Source: Owenia fusiformis (Eukaryota; Annelida; Polychaeta; Sabellida; Oweniidae). Taken from it: a stretch of DNA of 64,000 nucleotides. This document shows positions 13,201 through 22,900 of this stretch, one piece after another. The stretch's first letter is position 1, and every line of letters begins with the position of its first letter. Where the stretch lies: contig CAIIXF020000001.1 in assembly GCA_903813345.2 (NCBI GenBank), positions 58,049,885 to 58,113,884 on the forward strand. The letters run 5' to 3'. The notes beneath the pieces are model-generated. The model was not told the origin of the DNA. It made no database searches and saw nothing but the letters and a program-made list of their open reading frames with translations. Made by a program: the position numbers and the translations under genes.

Positions 13201-16200
13201 TTTCCAGTGATATCAGTGGTAAGGTTATTTATTAAAGTGTTATAATGCTGTACCAACCACCCAACACCTTCCCCAAAAAGTTGGAGACTATAACAATATG
13301 GAAATGGAGTGGAAAATCAATTAAAAAATACCTCATCGAGGAACCACCCTGGAAACTCCCCTTTGTTGTCATGAGCCACACGAATCTTATATATTTCTCC
13401 TATGTTACCTATGGACACCTGAAAACAAATCTTTTAATTAGTGTTCGTAGTTGAGACATGTAATGGGCATTTTTGGAGGGAGTAGGAGAAAGTCATTGTA
13501 AACTGACTAATAGCAAAACATGATATTTACCTTTATTAAGGAAACAAAAAATTTCATGGGCCACCGTTGTTTAGTGATAAATATGGTGCCATAAATATCA
13601 TATATAGCAATATGAAGCTGGATTACAATTTAATGTTTATTAGGTGTAAATATCATATTGTCTCATGTCACCTCAAATATGTTTAAACACATAATCGTAT
13701 TTGGGAAGTCCCATGTGAGAGCCAGATGGTACCCAAAGTTGCTTTTGAAATATCACTCCCATGACATGCAATGACAATATCAAAGACCAGATGTCAACTC
13801 ATCACATTATATCTTAAAATCTTATTACGTTATGGAAGTCACTCCACAACATGCGTGCAAATAAATGTGATGACAACACCAATGGAATATGTTCTACTAA
13901 GCCAGGAATTTCCTAAATATTCTACATCTTGTAATTAAGCTAATGAATTTCAACAAACAAATCATATTGCATTTCCAAAATAAACACAGGGCTATACATC
14001 CCCAGCTGTTTGATGACACTGGTTTAGGAGGAGATATCATGATAAAACTTGATTTTTGATATACACCATGCCAAACGACAAAAACAAATACACAATACCA
14101 ATTATCCATCAAAAAATGCACTACCTTTATAACAGAGAACAAAAAAAAGTAGAACAGAATTAATAAGGGTATAATTATGCATATATACTTGAATATAGTA
14201 TGTATTAGTTCTTTATTACCAGCTCACCTCACAACAATTCAGGCTCATTAGTGCACAAATGATGTGCCAAGGATGTATTAATATTATTCTTTGACAGAAT
14301 TGATATTATTCAATGATGAGTACACTAGTCTTTTTATTGTTGTATTTTGATGTGTCAATGCTTTTTATTGTTGTATTTTGATGTGTCAATGCTTTTTATT
14401 GTTGTATCTTGATGTGTCAATGTTCTTTCATTTCCTAAGATTAAGGACAAATCTTCATATAATATACAGGGTGTCAACCTTAAAGGAGGCTGCTTATGTA
14501 GTGAACACTCTGTACATTCAAAGAAATACATCTTTTAACAATAGTCGCAGGTTCTATATTCAAAGGACAGTTTTTGCTCAGATCACAATTTAAAAATGTG
14601 TGTCAATATTAACAAAGTATGTCACATAATGTAGACATATGTAGTAAAAAAACTGATAAAAAATTTAGATTCGGTCATAAAATCATGAAATGTATAGAAC
14701 AGAAAATAACCTATTTTATATAATGTAAGTTCATGTAGTAATGAATACTTAATGTAATACGTTGCGAAAACATGATTAACAAGAGCACCTCATTCCAATA
14801 CATTCGCAACACATGGTTACAATTGACTATGGGAATGCATATTATCAGAAGCTATCAGGAAATGGAAAAATGGAAAAAGTTACTGTTTTGAAACTGCATC
14901 ACAGAAAACATACATATGTGGGTTTATACTGGTGGAATGATATATACATCAAATCACGAGATGTGAGTAAATTATTTCTGAATTCACAATAAATCTGGGC
15001 TGAAACGAGCAAGTATTGATCAAATTGATGTTTGTTTTGCATCCTGTTTGCAATGGACCATCAACATACAAATAAAACAAATCCAGACATATACTGAATG
15101 AATCAGAGCAAAAGGATTATTTAGGTAAAACGAAACAATTCCCAAAATCTTTGACTCAAAGTGGTTTCTTCTAAGAACTGATGAGTAGTAACTGTTTGTT
15201 CAAATCCCCTAATGAATATCCACAATACATATACATTACAATTCAATACATTAACAGTAAACACAATACAATAAATTAGTTTGAAACATAAATACATGGT
15301 GAGATATATGTAGGGATATTATGATCAAAGAAAAGACTCCAAGAAAACATTTAAAGGTATTAATGCATAAAAGCAGTCTGAACAATAGGATAGTTTCTAA
15401 ATAGCAGAAAAATCAATGAAATCTCGTGGTGCCATCTTTTATTCAGCTTTTAACTCTGGCTAGAGCTCCATTCACTTACATGCTAAAATCTTGGAAAAGT
15501 GGCTTAATTTCATGATTTATCAAAGTGTGTTTGTTGAATCTGTATAAAACTTGAATGATATACCACATGATGACCCTGTTTATGAACATGTTGTGATTAA
15601 ACATGCTAATGTTGATTGACATACAAATAATCCACGGTTTTAAAGAATTTTAGCATTGCATCTATGGACATTTGGCCCAACTTTTTTTAAATTGTCATAG
15701 AAAATTATTCAAATTACATAACTGTGTAAATCAAAGCTATTTTAGGAGAAAACATTCCACTGAATTCAAATATACCATTTAAAAGAAGGTAATGTAAGTC
15801 ATTAGAGGTCTAATATGCAAGTCTCTTAAAATCTCACGAAAAACGAGATTTAGCGAGATTTCAAAAGCTATATGGAAACTATACTAATTAGAAGAGGACT
15901 TAAGAAATAACACATAAACACAGTTATAACGTTATAGATTCATTTCAGAGATTATTTTTATTCAAACTCGATACTTCGTTGCCCTGCATGGACCAATTTG
16001 GTAATAATTATACTCATATTTTGAAGACTATAACTGCCAATAAATCTTGAATATTCCCATAATATTTGTAATATATATCTTCTAGCTTGGTGAAAAGAGA
16101 ATTTTATAGAAATATTTTTACTAAATTGTTTACGCCGGGCAACGGAGTATCAAGTTTGAATAATGGCTGCCAATCCTCCTTGCGACAGGAATATAAATAA

Positions 16201-19200
16201 AATTATCATTTGGACCTGACATCGTGACAAAATTAATAACTGTAAATAACTCATTCATGGACAGGGGGCAATTGGAAAATAACAAACTCTTTAAATGGTG
16301 AAAGAAATCTGAAAAATAACTTGTGTCGACTCAATTTATTTCTGAACTTCATTGAAATTAGTATAAACACCTCATGGCAATGGTTACACAAAAATTGAAC
16401 GAATAGAGGACTTTCCTTTTACACAAAATATTACAGAACACTACTACAAGTTCCAGAAAATCAGATGATGACCCTACCAAACCTCAGAATGATATTAGTA
16501 AACTATGCAGGTATATTAAGCAAAGAATAAGCACTCTGTTTTAAACACTCTATTGGCCTAGTTAGCTTAATTGAAAATCAAAAAGATTATATACACATTT
16601 AATTTGGTAAAATAGTACCTTGTTGAAATAAAGCAGTTTTCCCTAAAAAGGAGAATGCAGATTTGAAACACATGTGCAGTATCAATTTCACAAAAACTTA
16701 CCATGGATTACAAATAACATTATTGCCAAGTTTTCAAATGTATTAAGGAACCAGGTCAATGTTTTGACATTGTCTAATTTTCAATTTGGTCACAATCCTC
16801 CCCTTCCAAAATGAATGTTCGGAATAATCATCAAATTCTTCCATCAATTGTGGAGTCTATATCAATGTACTGACCTTATTTCTCATCTTTGAAAATTGAC
16901 AATTGCTAAAGAGATATTCATTATCATTTCCTAGAAGCTTTAAAATCACACATTTGATGGTACAATTACACTGTGTATTGTAGTAGCAGAATCTATCTAA
17001 AATGTGCATTATCTATATAGTAGTACAAAAGTATAGATACTATAACACTGAACATTAAATACGAAAATGGTTTGAATGCTTCATTCATTACCAAAGCAAT
17101 TTTAATAGATGTGTATAAAAAACTGATAATATGATTTATAAACATTTACAAAGGAATAGATTCAAAGATGCTTTCTTATATATAAGTATATACCATTTAG
17201 TTTGAGATTGAGATTTTCAGGGGTTTGGCACCCCCTGTATATAAGCTATAAATCATAACATCACAGTCTACATGCAGAATCATCTCTATAATGTTAGTAG
17301 AAGCATCACTTTCAAAGGTATATCTTTTGAAACTTGATATATCAAATCGTACATCAGGGAACAAAACATGCAATATAATACTTCACGCCAGGTGGTACAT
17401 AATGGAAATGACTGCTTGTTCTAATATGAATTAAGAACTATTTCATATCAAAACATGATTCAATAATGTTACTTTACCTCAAAATGATCAACATTCCCTG
17501 CGGCAAAACTTCCCAAATCAGCACCACCTAGTGGCAATGGCCCTGAGTTGCCTTTCTTCCCGTAGACTGTCAGGGTGACATTGGATCCCGTTCCTGATGC
17601 TGGCAGTTCATTGGTTGTCACCCACACCTTCCATTTGCCTCCTTCAATATAAATATTTATTTGATGATGGTGTAATTTCAAGCAATCTGATTGGTCAATG
17701 GAATATATCCAGTACCAACACCCTACATCATCTGTATAACATCCCTCTAGTAACATACTATTTTGTTAAGGCCACGATATGCGTTATCATTTCTTGGTAC
17801 TTGTATCAAAATAGGAAATACTGAAAGGATAATATACTTGAACAGTATATGTATTTCACTTGGCTAAAATACAGAACTTTTCGAGCCAAAATATTTTCTG
17901 TTAACTTGAAAACTTACTGGTCTTATTGGCTCTTTCTCTTTTATCCTTCAATCTGCCGGCAACAGTTCCATCTGATGTACTTAGACGGCCATCTTGACTA
18001 GATCGGGGGCTGCGTTTCTGTTGCATTGCGTAGGGAACCATCCCATACATGGGTTTGAATTTGTCTTTGCCAGCTAAGACAAATGTATCAGGACCATTGA
18101 ATATACCAGAAAGTCCAGAAACCTTGAACAAAAAATAATGAAGATTCAAAATACATGCAAATGAGCAGAGTTTGGGATATTTCTTTGGAATTATGAATAT
18201 AAAATAAAAGTTAGTGGTTTTTCAAATATTTTCATGAATAATTTCATTCACTATTTCGGGTTCACAACTATTTTAAAACATGATGGTCATAATATATGAA
18301 ATTATCAGTCTACTACAAGTGCTCAAGCAACAGGTTTTCAAAGTCCATTGACAGTGACTATGAGGAAAACTGTAAATTGCAATCCCCGTCTCAATCTACA
18401 TGTATATGTCCAATTCTTGTCAAAAATCTGGTGATGAATTTTTTGATTCATTCTTCATATTGCATTTTGTAATTTATATTGCTCTTGTCTAACAGCCTTA
18501 TAATCAAGATTCATCATCATTATAAGAAAATATCTTTCAATCAGAGTAAATTGGACTCTTCATCCTTGATTAGATTCATTAAATTATATGCCACTTAAGC
18601 ACTTTCACTAATAGAAGAACAGAGCTGATATCTTGCAGTTAATTAATTACTTAAGAATGAGAACATCTAATCATACGGCCAGGTAAGATTATGTTATTGA
18701 CATTAGAGATTGCCTTGGAATACTAAGATAGATGGGTACTTTATTCTTCTATATACTGAGCAGTAAATAGAATTAGTCCAGCCAAATATATCAATTTACC
18801 TATTTTCCTGAATATGGGATGAAACCTTAGCAGACCACGTCTTTCTGATACGGCACTAGCAAACACCATAAAGAAGTGCTAAAGGGTGATCTTTCATGAT
18901 AGAGTAGGTGCTATAATGCCATGCAAAGGTACCACCTGAGCCTCATTTTCCATTGATTAAAAGCCAAACTTGCTTTGATTGGATTTTCCCATTTGTGACT
19001 TTCATCGTATTTAGCAAAATAATAATGGGTGTATTGTATGGAAGTACTAAAAACTATGAAACCCTGATTGAAAAAAATTAATTGGCTCTTTTCATAGAGT
19101 TTGCTAATTATGATAAGATATGCAAAGTACAAAATACCCAATACTGAAAATAATGATTTATGTTGAGAACTTACCGGTTTTCCATCGAGAGTATACAGCC

Positions 19201-19855
19201 TCCTTGCAGGCATTTTGAAGGTAAAAGAAAGATCATTCATGACTTGGTCAAACGTCTGTGCTGTTCTCGTATTTAGTAAGATGACATGTTTATCTCCAGG
19301 TTCCCCATTCCTCATCACTGTGATTTTCCTGGGGGGTTTATGTTTGGCCTGAGGGGGTGGAGGTCTGGGAGATAAGCGTTTTTTAGAGACAGGTGGCGCG
19401 GCTCTTGGTCTATAAATCCTTTCGCTCTCAATTTGCCGTAATGAGGCATAGTACGATCGTTTGCCACTAGATGGCCTTCCAGCTTGATGCCATGAGCGTG
19501 ATCCTCGAACATGTTGAAGATTGACCCCTTTGGCACGATTAAGATGAGTTGAGCATACATATTTGCCATCATGGGCAAGATCGTCAACAGAATGAATACT
19601 GTCATGACCACCAGGGGTAAATACACTACGAACTCCAAAACTCATATTTGGTATTTTAGAATTCAACTCATTTAACAATGCATCCATATTCCGCGTTTTA
19701 CGCGAGTTAACACTGAGTCTAATCCCGGGAAAGTTAGTATCGCCATCTTTATAAAAGTAAACTGTTTTATTAGTTTGGTTTGACGGGTCTGAGTAACCAG
19801 TGGTTCCACCTGGGTTGTGGCCTGTATTGCCAGGCTGCTGCGGACTGCGCTGCAT
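915..19855 (-). CDS. RP1-family protein: DCX-DCX-PLAT-PLAT-beta-trefoil-beta-trefoil (3' end beyond window)
   Basis: Fifteen coding exons assembled by eye on the minus strand, listed 5' to 3': 19855-19175, 18122-17918, 17641-17478, 13418-13332, 13066-12934, 12404-12253, 11585-11562, 9661-9504, 9097-9007, 8579-8450, 8308-8205, 6536-6357, 5896-5681, 5555-5378, 1214-915. Each intron has GT-AG ends and codon phase closes at every junction, giving 2803 nt, about 934 residues, still open at the left. Order: DCX1 (about 30-105), Pro/Arg-rich linker, DCX2 (about 176-250), PLAT1 (about 297-410), PLAT2 (about 426-545), two trefoil modules (about 566-703 and 704-835), Lys/Glu-rich tail. The DCX pair resembles RP1/RP1L1, microtubule-binding proteins of photoreceptor and ciliary axonemes; PLAT domains usually bind lipid or protein. 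Inferred role: an axonemal or membrane-linked microtubule scaffold. The domain set is seen in the sequence; the function is inference. Confidence 0.85.
1948..2078. repeat. 131-bp MITE-like inverted repeat
   Basis: Imperfect inverted arms of about 50 bp begin ATTTGAAACA and contain ATGATCGGACATAA with its complement on the right. No coding content. Located in intron 14 of the RP1-like gene. Confidence 0.65.
2737..3147. repeat. Diverged copy of the 497-bp MITE family
   Basis: The stretch from about 2950 to 3147 (Trp-free, AT-rich; shared blocks such as ACTGAATTCAAATATACC-like and AAAACGAGATTTA) aligns by eye with the second half of the near-identical elements at 15388-15884 and 47818-48314. 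It is older and heavily mutated; its limits are approximate. Confidence 0.5.
3546..4376 (+). CDS. Membrane-anchored 2H phosphoesterase, DUF1868 type (intronless)
   Basis: A 276-codon open frame with no intron, preceded by an in-frame TAG at 3534. Residues 14-30 form one hydrophobic segment with basic residues before it, a likely signal anchor that would put the enzyme domain in the lumen or outside. The catalytic signature of the 2H superfamily is present twice: H105-M-T107 in SSYHMTIYDVW and H220-I-T222 in RLHITLVYQY. EYLPFYGYTII before the first motif and the Arg/Pro-rich middle fit DUF1868 proteins. 2H enzymes cleave or form 2',3'-cyclic or related phosphodiester bonds; the substrate here is unknown. 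The ATG at 3558 (AACATGG) has a better start context than 3546. The gene lies antisense in intron 14 of the RP1-like gene, so it may be a retrocopy that became a gene. Confidence 0.8.
   Translation: MMKNMARQKPTIKMAAVCLLGLILIIAWMLRGPNQNQILKSKLDVFINHKINKKKINSKGEYLPFYGYTIIAKCRENQGLEKLKDFIQTSSLRMYFSPLPVSSYHMTIYDVWSVSKRPVIAPVQKWMDEHGITKIDNSKLLPPDAMRETLQRAQKLAQEMLPKSIKVRPKMDPYGRPIRILESMLVEIMEEKDQKMVDKFRDTCSEIFGHKDERLIGRLHITLVYQYRKVPPQEIDAISNDLQKLEDLAMKLFPIELDQGDLVTFNDMTEFTTYRL
4662..4803. repeat. Foldback element (copy 1 of an AGGTTATTTA family)
   Basis: The left arm begins TAGAGGTTATTTAATGGG and includes GGAATATGAATTC; the right arm carries the complement, ending AAACCTATTTAT. The core repeats CAATATGATATTTTCCGAGG-like blocks. 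The same design recurs at 31275-31463. It lies just downstream of the phosphoesterase gene. Confidence 0.65.
5378..5896 (-). CDS. Exons 13-14 of RP1-like gene: second FGF-like beta-trefoil
   Basis: Exons 5896-5681 and 5555-5378 encode about 131 residues. Recognisable blocks are LYQTLVVDHEDNLYATG, FKVHKVSEGNIRMFESLVS, CQFKVERYKEKGYVTLESIS and RGLFVGMTPDGSVRPTVD, then NNVRLYPEVLHF. This closing block is close to the last lobe of FGF-type trefoils. Exon 14 ends in phase 1 (CACT|GTAAGT), which fits exon 15 exactly. Cys residues cluster around QCDCQ and SCQF; they may or may not be structural. Confidence 0.7.
6357..8579 (-). CDS. Exons 10-12 of RP1-like gene: first FGF-like beta-trefoil
   Basis: Exons 8579-8450, 8308-8205 and 6536-6357 encode about 138 residues. 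The pattern RHVMLFSKSTERALRVRADG, TVDGEGD, GVLRVVTRRGMVRVFNSVAN, FWIAIDN and a later CDFRIRVQQDRSILLESV block follows the threefold strand rhythm of FGF/fascin-type beta-trefoils. There is no signal peptide in the protein, so this would be an intracellular trefoil, as in fascins or the intracellular FGF-homologous factors. The fold call rests on pattern recognition, not on a profile search. Confidence 0.7.
8830..8960. repeat. Short degenerate tandem repeat
   Basis: Repeated ACTCAAACATGAGTG-like units, about 20-26 bp long, sit in the intron between exons 9 and 10 of the RP1-like gene. Confidence 0.6.
9007..12404 (-). CDS. Exons 6-9 of RP1-like gene: PLAT domain 2
   Basis: Exons 12404-12253, optional 11585-11562, 9661-9504 and 9097-9007 encode the second PLAT domain. 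Visible blocks are KYEVTVHTGDVW, ANVYITIYGERGDTG, VDKFNIEAVSLGRLKKI, VGHDATDEGDGWFLDRV and TFPCSKWLDAGEDD. The last exon then runs into a Glu/Gln-rich alpha-helical stretch (EIKVQEEFQQDLVEQQL) linking to the trefoils. Joining exon 6 straight to exon 8 gives KAQ-VDKFNIEA, the usual PLAT spacing, so the 24-nt exon between them looks like an optional insertion. Confidence 0.85.
9060..9275. repeat. Tandem duplication covering the 5' end of exon 9 and its acceptor
   Basis: Three units of about 83 bp share AATCTTATTATCATCCTCCC and ACATTAAATATAATTGGTC. The first unit overlaps the live start of exon 9 (acceptor at 9098). The other two lie upstream in the intron; the outermost still has an AG|GTGG acceptor-like junction at about 9272, but an in-frame stop follows directly. 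Confidence 0.7.
9664..9960. repeat. ~121-bp tandem repeat, about 2.5 copies
   Basis: ATACAATGTAAACTGTGTTT and its following sequence recur at a spacing of about 120 bp, directly upstream (minus strand sense) of exon 8 in the RP1-like gene. Confidence 0.8.
10960..11047. repeat. 22-bp AT-rich tandem repeat
   Basis: Four or so copies of AATGATTAATATCATGATTA-type units, each partly palindromic, in the intron between exons 7 and 8 of the RP1-like gene. Confidence 0.8.
11562..11585 (-). CDS. 24-nt microexon in PLAT domain 2
   Basis: A phase-0 microexon encoding VEIFKKNQ, bounded by ATAG|GTGG upstream and CAG|GTAACA downstream. Its length divides by three and both flanking junctions are phase 0, so skipping it keeps the frame. 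It falls at the loop before the VDKFNIEA strand. The acceptor's pyrimidine tract is weak, which fits regulated use. Alternatively it could be a chance pair of splice-like sites. Confidence 0.5.
12934..17641 (-). CDS. Exons 3-5 of RP1-like gene: PLAT domain 1
   Basis: Exons 17641-17478, 13418-13332 and 13066-12934 together encode one PLAT/LH2 beta-sandwich (about residues 297-410). The fold's blocks appear in order: GKWKVWVTTNE opening strand, NVTLTVYGKKGNSG, the acidic DHFEV strand, IGEIYKIRVAHDNKG, PGWFLDEVKLRD, and a late FTCRRWLSRDEDDSE strand. GNIGEIYKIRVAHDN and GWFLDEV are the strongest signatures. The 4-kb intron between exons 3 and 4 (13419-17477) shows no further exon; it holds a 497-bp MITE, a 205-bp inverted-repeat element and a 31-bp tandem repeat. 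The closest well-known PLAT arrays are those of LOXHD1. Confidence 0.85.
14331..14423. repeat. 31-bp tandem repeat, three copies
   Basis: Three head-to-tail copies of a unit that starts TTTTTATTGTTGTATTTTGA, with few mismatches, in intron 3 of the RP1-like gene. Confidence 0.85.
15388..15884. mobile_element. 497-bp MITE, copy 1 (TA target duplication)
   Basis: Nearly identical to 47818-48314 over the full 497 bp. Ends are inverted: GGATAGTTTCTAAATAGC on the left and the complement of GTATAGTTTCCATATAGC on the right, flanked by TA on both sides. No coding capacity, so it must have been moved by a transposase made elsewhere. The TA duplication fits a Tc1/mariner-type enzyme. Confidence 0.8.
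15959..16163. repeat. 205-bp inverted-repeat element
   Basis: Arms of about 25 bp: ATTCAAACTCGATACTTCGT at 15960 and its near-complement ending at 16163. The sequence just beyond the right arm (CCAATCCTCCTTG) also appears near 20010-20030, so the element may once have been longer. Confidence 0.6.
17918..18122 (-). CDS. Exon 2 of RP1-like gene: end of DCX2 and basic linker
   Basis: This 205-nt exon is entered at AAG|GTT in phase 0 and left at ACCA|GTAAGT in phase 1. It completes DCX2 (VSGLSGIFNGPDTFVLAG, then KDKFKP), the usual closing strand of the fold. A Ser/Arg/Lys-rich linker with many potential phosphorylation sites follows, joining the microtubule-binding half to the PLAT half. No motif of known function is visible in the linker. 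Confidence 0.8.
19175..19855 (-). CDS. Exon 1 of RP1-like gene: tandem doublecortin domains
   Basis: Codes for residues 1-227 and ends in phase 0 at a GTAAGT donor. DCX1 starts near residue 30 with the family's opening strand (KTVYFYKDGD) and contains FGVRSVFTPGG and a late DGKYVC block. A basic, proline-rich linker (about 110-175, with an RPPPPQ stretch) follows. DCX2 starts near 176 (KITVMRNGEPGD) and runs to LYTLDGKP, finishing in the next exon. Putting DCX1 and most of DCX2 in one large first coding exon is, from memory, also how vertebrate RP1 genes start. The 2.3-kb frame continuing past the donor to 18911 is intron read-through. Confidence 0.85.
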
Positions 19856-19909
19856 TGTGACAGTAAGCAAATTATACACGTCAGTTCTGATCTCCAATCA
19901 TGATTCTAC
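19856..19909 (-). promoter_or_regulatory. 5' UTR segment with short upstream ORF
   Basis: A polypyrimidine tract and AG acceptor end at 19910, so the first coding exon begins at 19909 and carries about 54 nt of leader; further noncoding exon(s) must lie upstream. The leader has an ATG at 19901 in another frame that reaches a stop after six codons, before the main ATG at 19855. In the main frame a TTG at 19897 also lies upstream, but the ATG at 19855 (CACAATGC context) is the better start. The upstream ORF could lower translation; that is inference. Confidence 0.5.
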
Positions 19910-22900
19910 CTGGAAAAAGATAAAAAGATTTTAAGAATGACCACTATTTAATGCAAAATACAGTTACAGTTTATATTTCAATAATCTTGGAGTATCGTGT
20001 TTGAATAACGGCTTCCAATCCTCCTTGATCATGTATGAGAACATGTTTGTTGCTTTACTAGAATTGTACGCTGCATATATTTCTAATATCTAATAATACA
20101 GCAAAAGCAAAACTATTAAATCCACTTCAGCTAATCAGAATAAGATAATTATGCTCTGCTATCAGCTTTTAACTGAAAATATATCCAACATAGAGCTGAT
20201 TCAGCTTGTGTACAACAGGTGGCGAAGAAACAAACATTCCACCATGAAAATGTCACCATGGCAACAGTAAACCACCTGCATGAAACACCTTCCCATATAA
20301 AACCTATCATTCCTTATAAATTAATGATGGATTGATCGATTTCAAATATCTAATATGCTTTATATGATTTATATATCTTTATATGTTTTGGAAATGGAAA
20401 GTGTATCCTATTGAGTAATGAATATATAAATTGATATAGCATGTCAAAATGTATCGATATTGACCAATTAAGCCTCAAAAGATAAGCTTACATGTGAACA
20501 TACTATAAAATAAAAACTTTAATTTAAGGCCATTATCACCAGGGGGGTAATACAAATGACACTTTACCGCCGAAAAAACAAAGTTAAAATATCATTCTAA
20601 TGCCAATTACAATACTCTAAAGACCCTCAATAAATAATAGATTAGAATATCAACCCTGAAATGGTTAGATTTTTTGATAAACGTGCTTATTCAGAAAATG
20701 TGACTCTAGTCCCCCTAGAAGGTAAGTTAGAGCTGATTAAAGTAACTGACATGCCCAAATTGTCAGTAGAAACGATAAACCCCGATGTTCTTAGAATATG
20801 ATAAGTAAACTCAAAATACTGGGAATTGAATAAACTTTCCAATGATACATAATATATCCTCTTTACTCTGCTTCCATTATACCATTTGGGCCTGAGGCAA
20901 GCCATGATATTTTCTGAAAAGCCCACCCTCTAGAAACATCCAGACACGGACCCATATTGATTTCCATTAATGAACTTGTATTTTATTGATTCTGAGGTAA
21001 CTAACCAACAAAAATAAGTCAGAACAATATCTTATACTGTATAACTAATTGATTGACCATTGCTGAAAAGCATGTAATTTCTGAATGTACACGATTATTA
21101 ATAATAAAGTCTATTATGAGAACCAACCATATAATCATTTTTTCTTTCCTAATATACATTTAATTATGTCCAATTGATAATTATCTTATGTTTGATGTCA
21201 AAAATTACATTCACTTATAATAATGATGTTTCCAAGCATTAAAAGAGAACATACAGAAAAGATGTATTTATTAGAAAATCACTTCCCATAAATAGTATCT
21301 AAGATATTTAGTACCCGGTCTTTGCACAAATGATACCAACATATACCTATATCTGTCAGATCCTAGCCATCAGCATTACATAAGCTAATATTGCAAGCAA
21401 AATGAACAAATCTGCACACTAGTAATTCAAGAACCCTTCTTCCCTATCATGTTACATACTCAGCAGCTATATTTAATAAAATGACCCTTTTTAGTATATG
21501 AACATTATTTCAACAATCACTTGGTAGGTTTAATGATTGCAATAGAATATACAGTGAACATATCAAAACTAAAAAAAATGAAAAGATTAATACATTTAGC
21601 CAAAGTGCCTTCAAATCTAATGAGTTCTCGAGAACTGCATCCATATTATTATAGGCATCCCAATGAAAATTAAAAATTCATGAAAAAATCATACTTGGCA
21701 AAAATGATGACCTGATTTGAGCAAAATGAGCTAAAACATGGGGGGAGTGCGGTATCACACCTTTGAAAATATGACAAACGTTTCATTGAGGTAACAGATA
21801 TACCTGTTTACTTAACTGTGATACAATAAGGGTAATAGATAATATAGATTATAATAACATTTCAATGGAAATATCACATATATAGATGTCTGTAACACTA
21901 ATCTTAGAAATCAAATGTCACAAAGGATGGTAAGATAAGCTTATGTTGTTTTGACACAATAGATATGAATACAAAGATGACATTTCAATCACAAACATTT
22001 CCTTTCTTTAGAAATCCCGGTTGAAATCATCTCATAATCTTATTTCTTGAAAATACTTTCTTGAACAGAGCTACTGTGTGCCTAGGCATTAGCATGTAAA
22101 ATCTGAAGCAAAAAATCTGTCTACTGGCATTTGAGTTTTATGTTTTTTTAAGAAAATTAGCGGCCATTTTGAAATTCAGTGGCCAAAAAAAAAAAATCTC
22201 TTCTTGAGCAAAGCTTCTTTGTGATTAGGCATCAGTAGATAAAATTTGAGTTATCAAAGATTATAAATTTTAACAAAAATGGTGGCTATTGTGACTTGAG
22301 TGGCCAGAAAAAAATTCTTTCTTGAGCAGAGGTCCTACACCCATAAGGCATAAGCCTATAAAATTTGAATCAAATCAGTCAATCGCTACTGGAGTCATTG
22401 CCAGGACACACGGACAAATGAATGCACAGTCAGATGGCTTCTCTATATCCCCCTTGAACTTCGTTCAGTGAGATAACAATGGGATTTAGAACAAAATTTC
22501 TTTCATTTTTCTCAGAACATTTTAAGATTTCATCAAAAACAGAAATAAATTTTAAATGAAGCTTTCATATGAAAATGTCACCACATGGCAAAGTGGTCAC
22601 AGAAGATGGTGGCTTTAACAATATGTTACGACTTCTTGGTGGTGACATAAAAACCTTGGATGAAGAACAGAACTTTTCTTCCTAGAAATGCTTATTTCCA
22701 TTCAAAAAAATTTAACATCCATATTTATGAAAAGATTCATAAACACAAAACACAACATCAAGGTGGCATAACAACATTAATGAGCTGGAAAACTAGATTC
22801 TTTTGTAACATTGTTAAGCAAGCAAAGCTCATGCAAGTTTAATCAATATGTAGGACTCAACACGCATCTTCCATTAACAAACAGATAAAATGTTATAGTT

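Noticed and set aside
19315-19638. 107-codon open frame on the minus strand
   Set aside because: It lies in an alternative frame of the DCX exon, whose own frame has clear homology.
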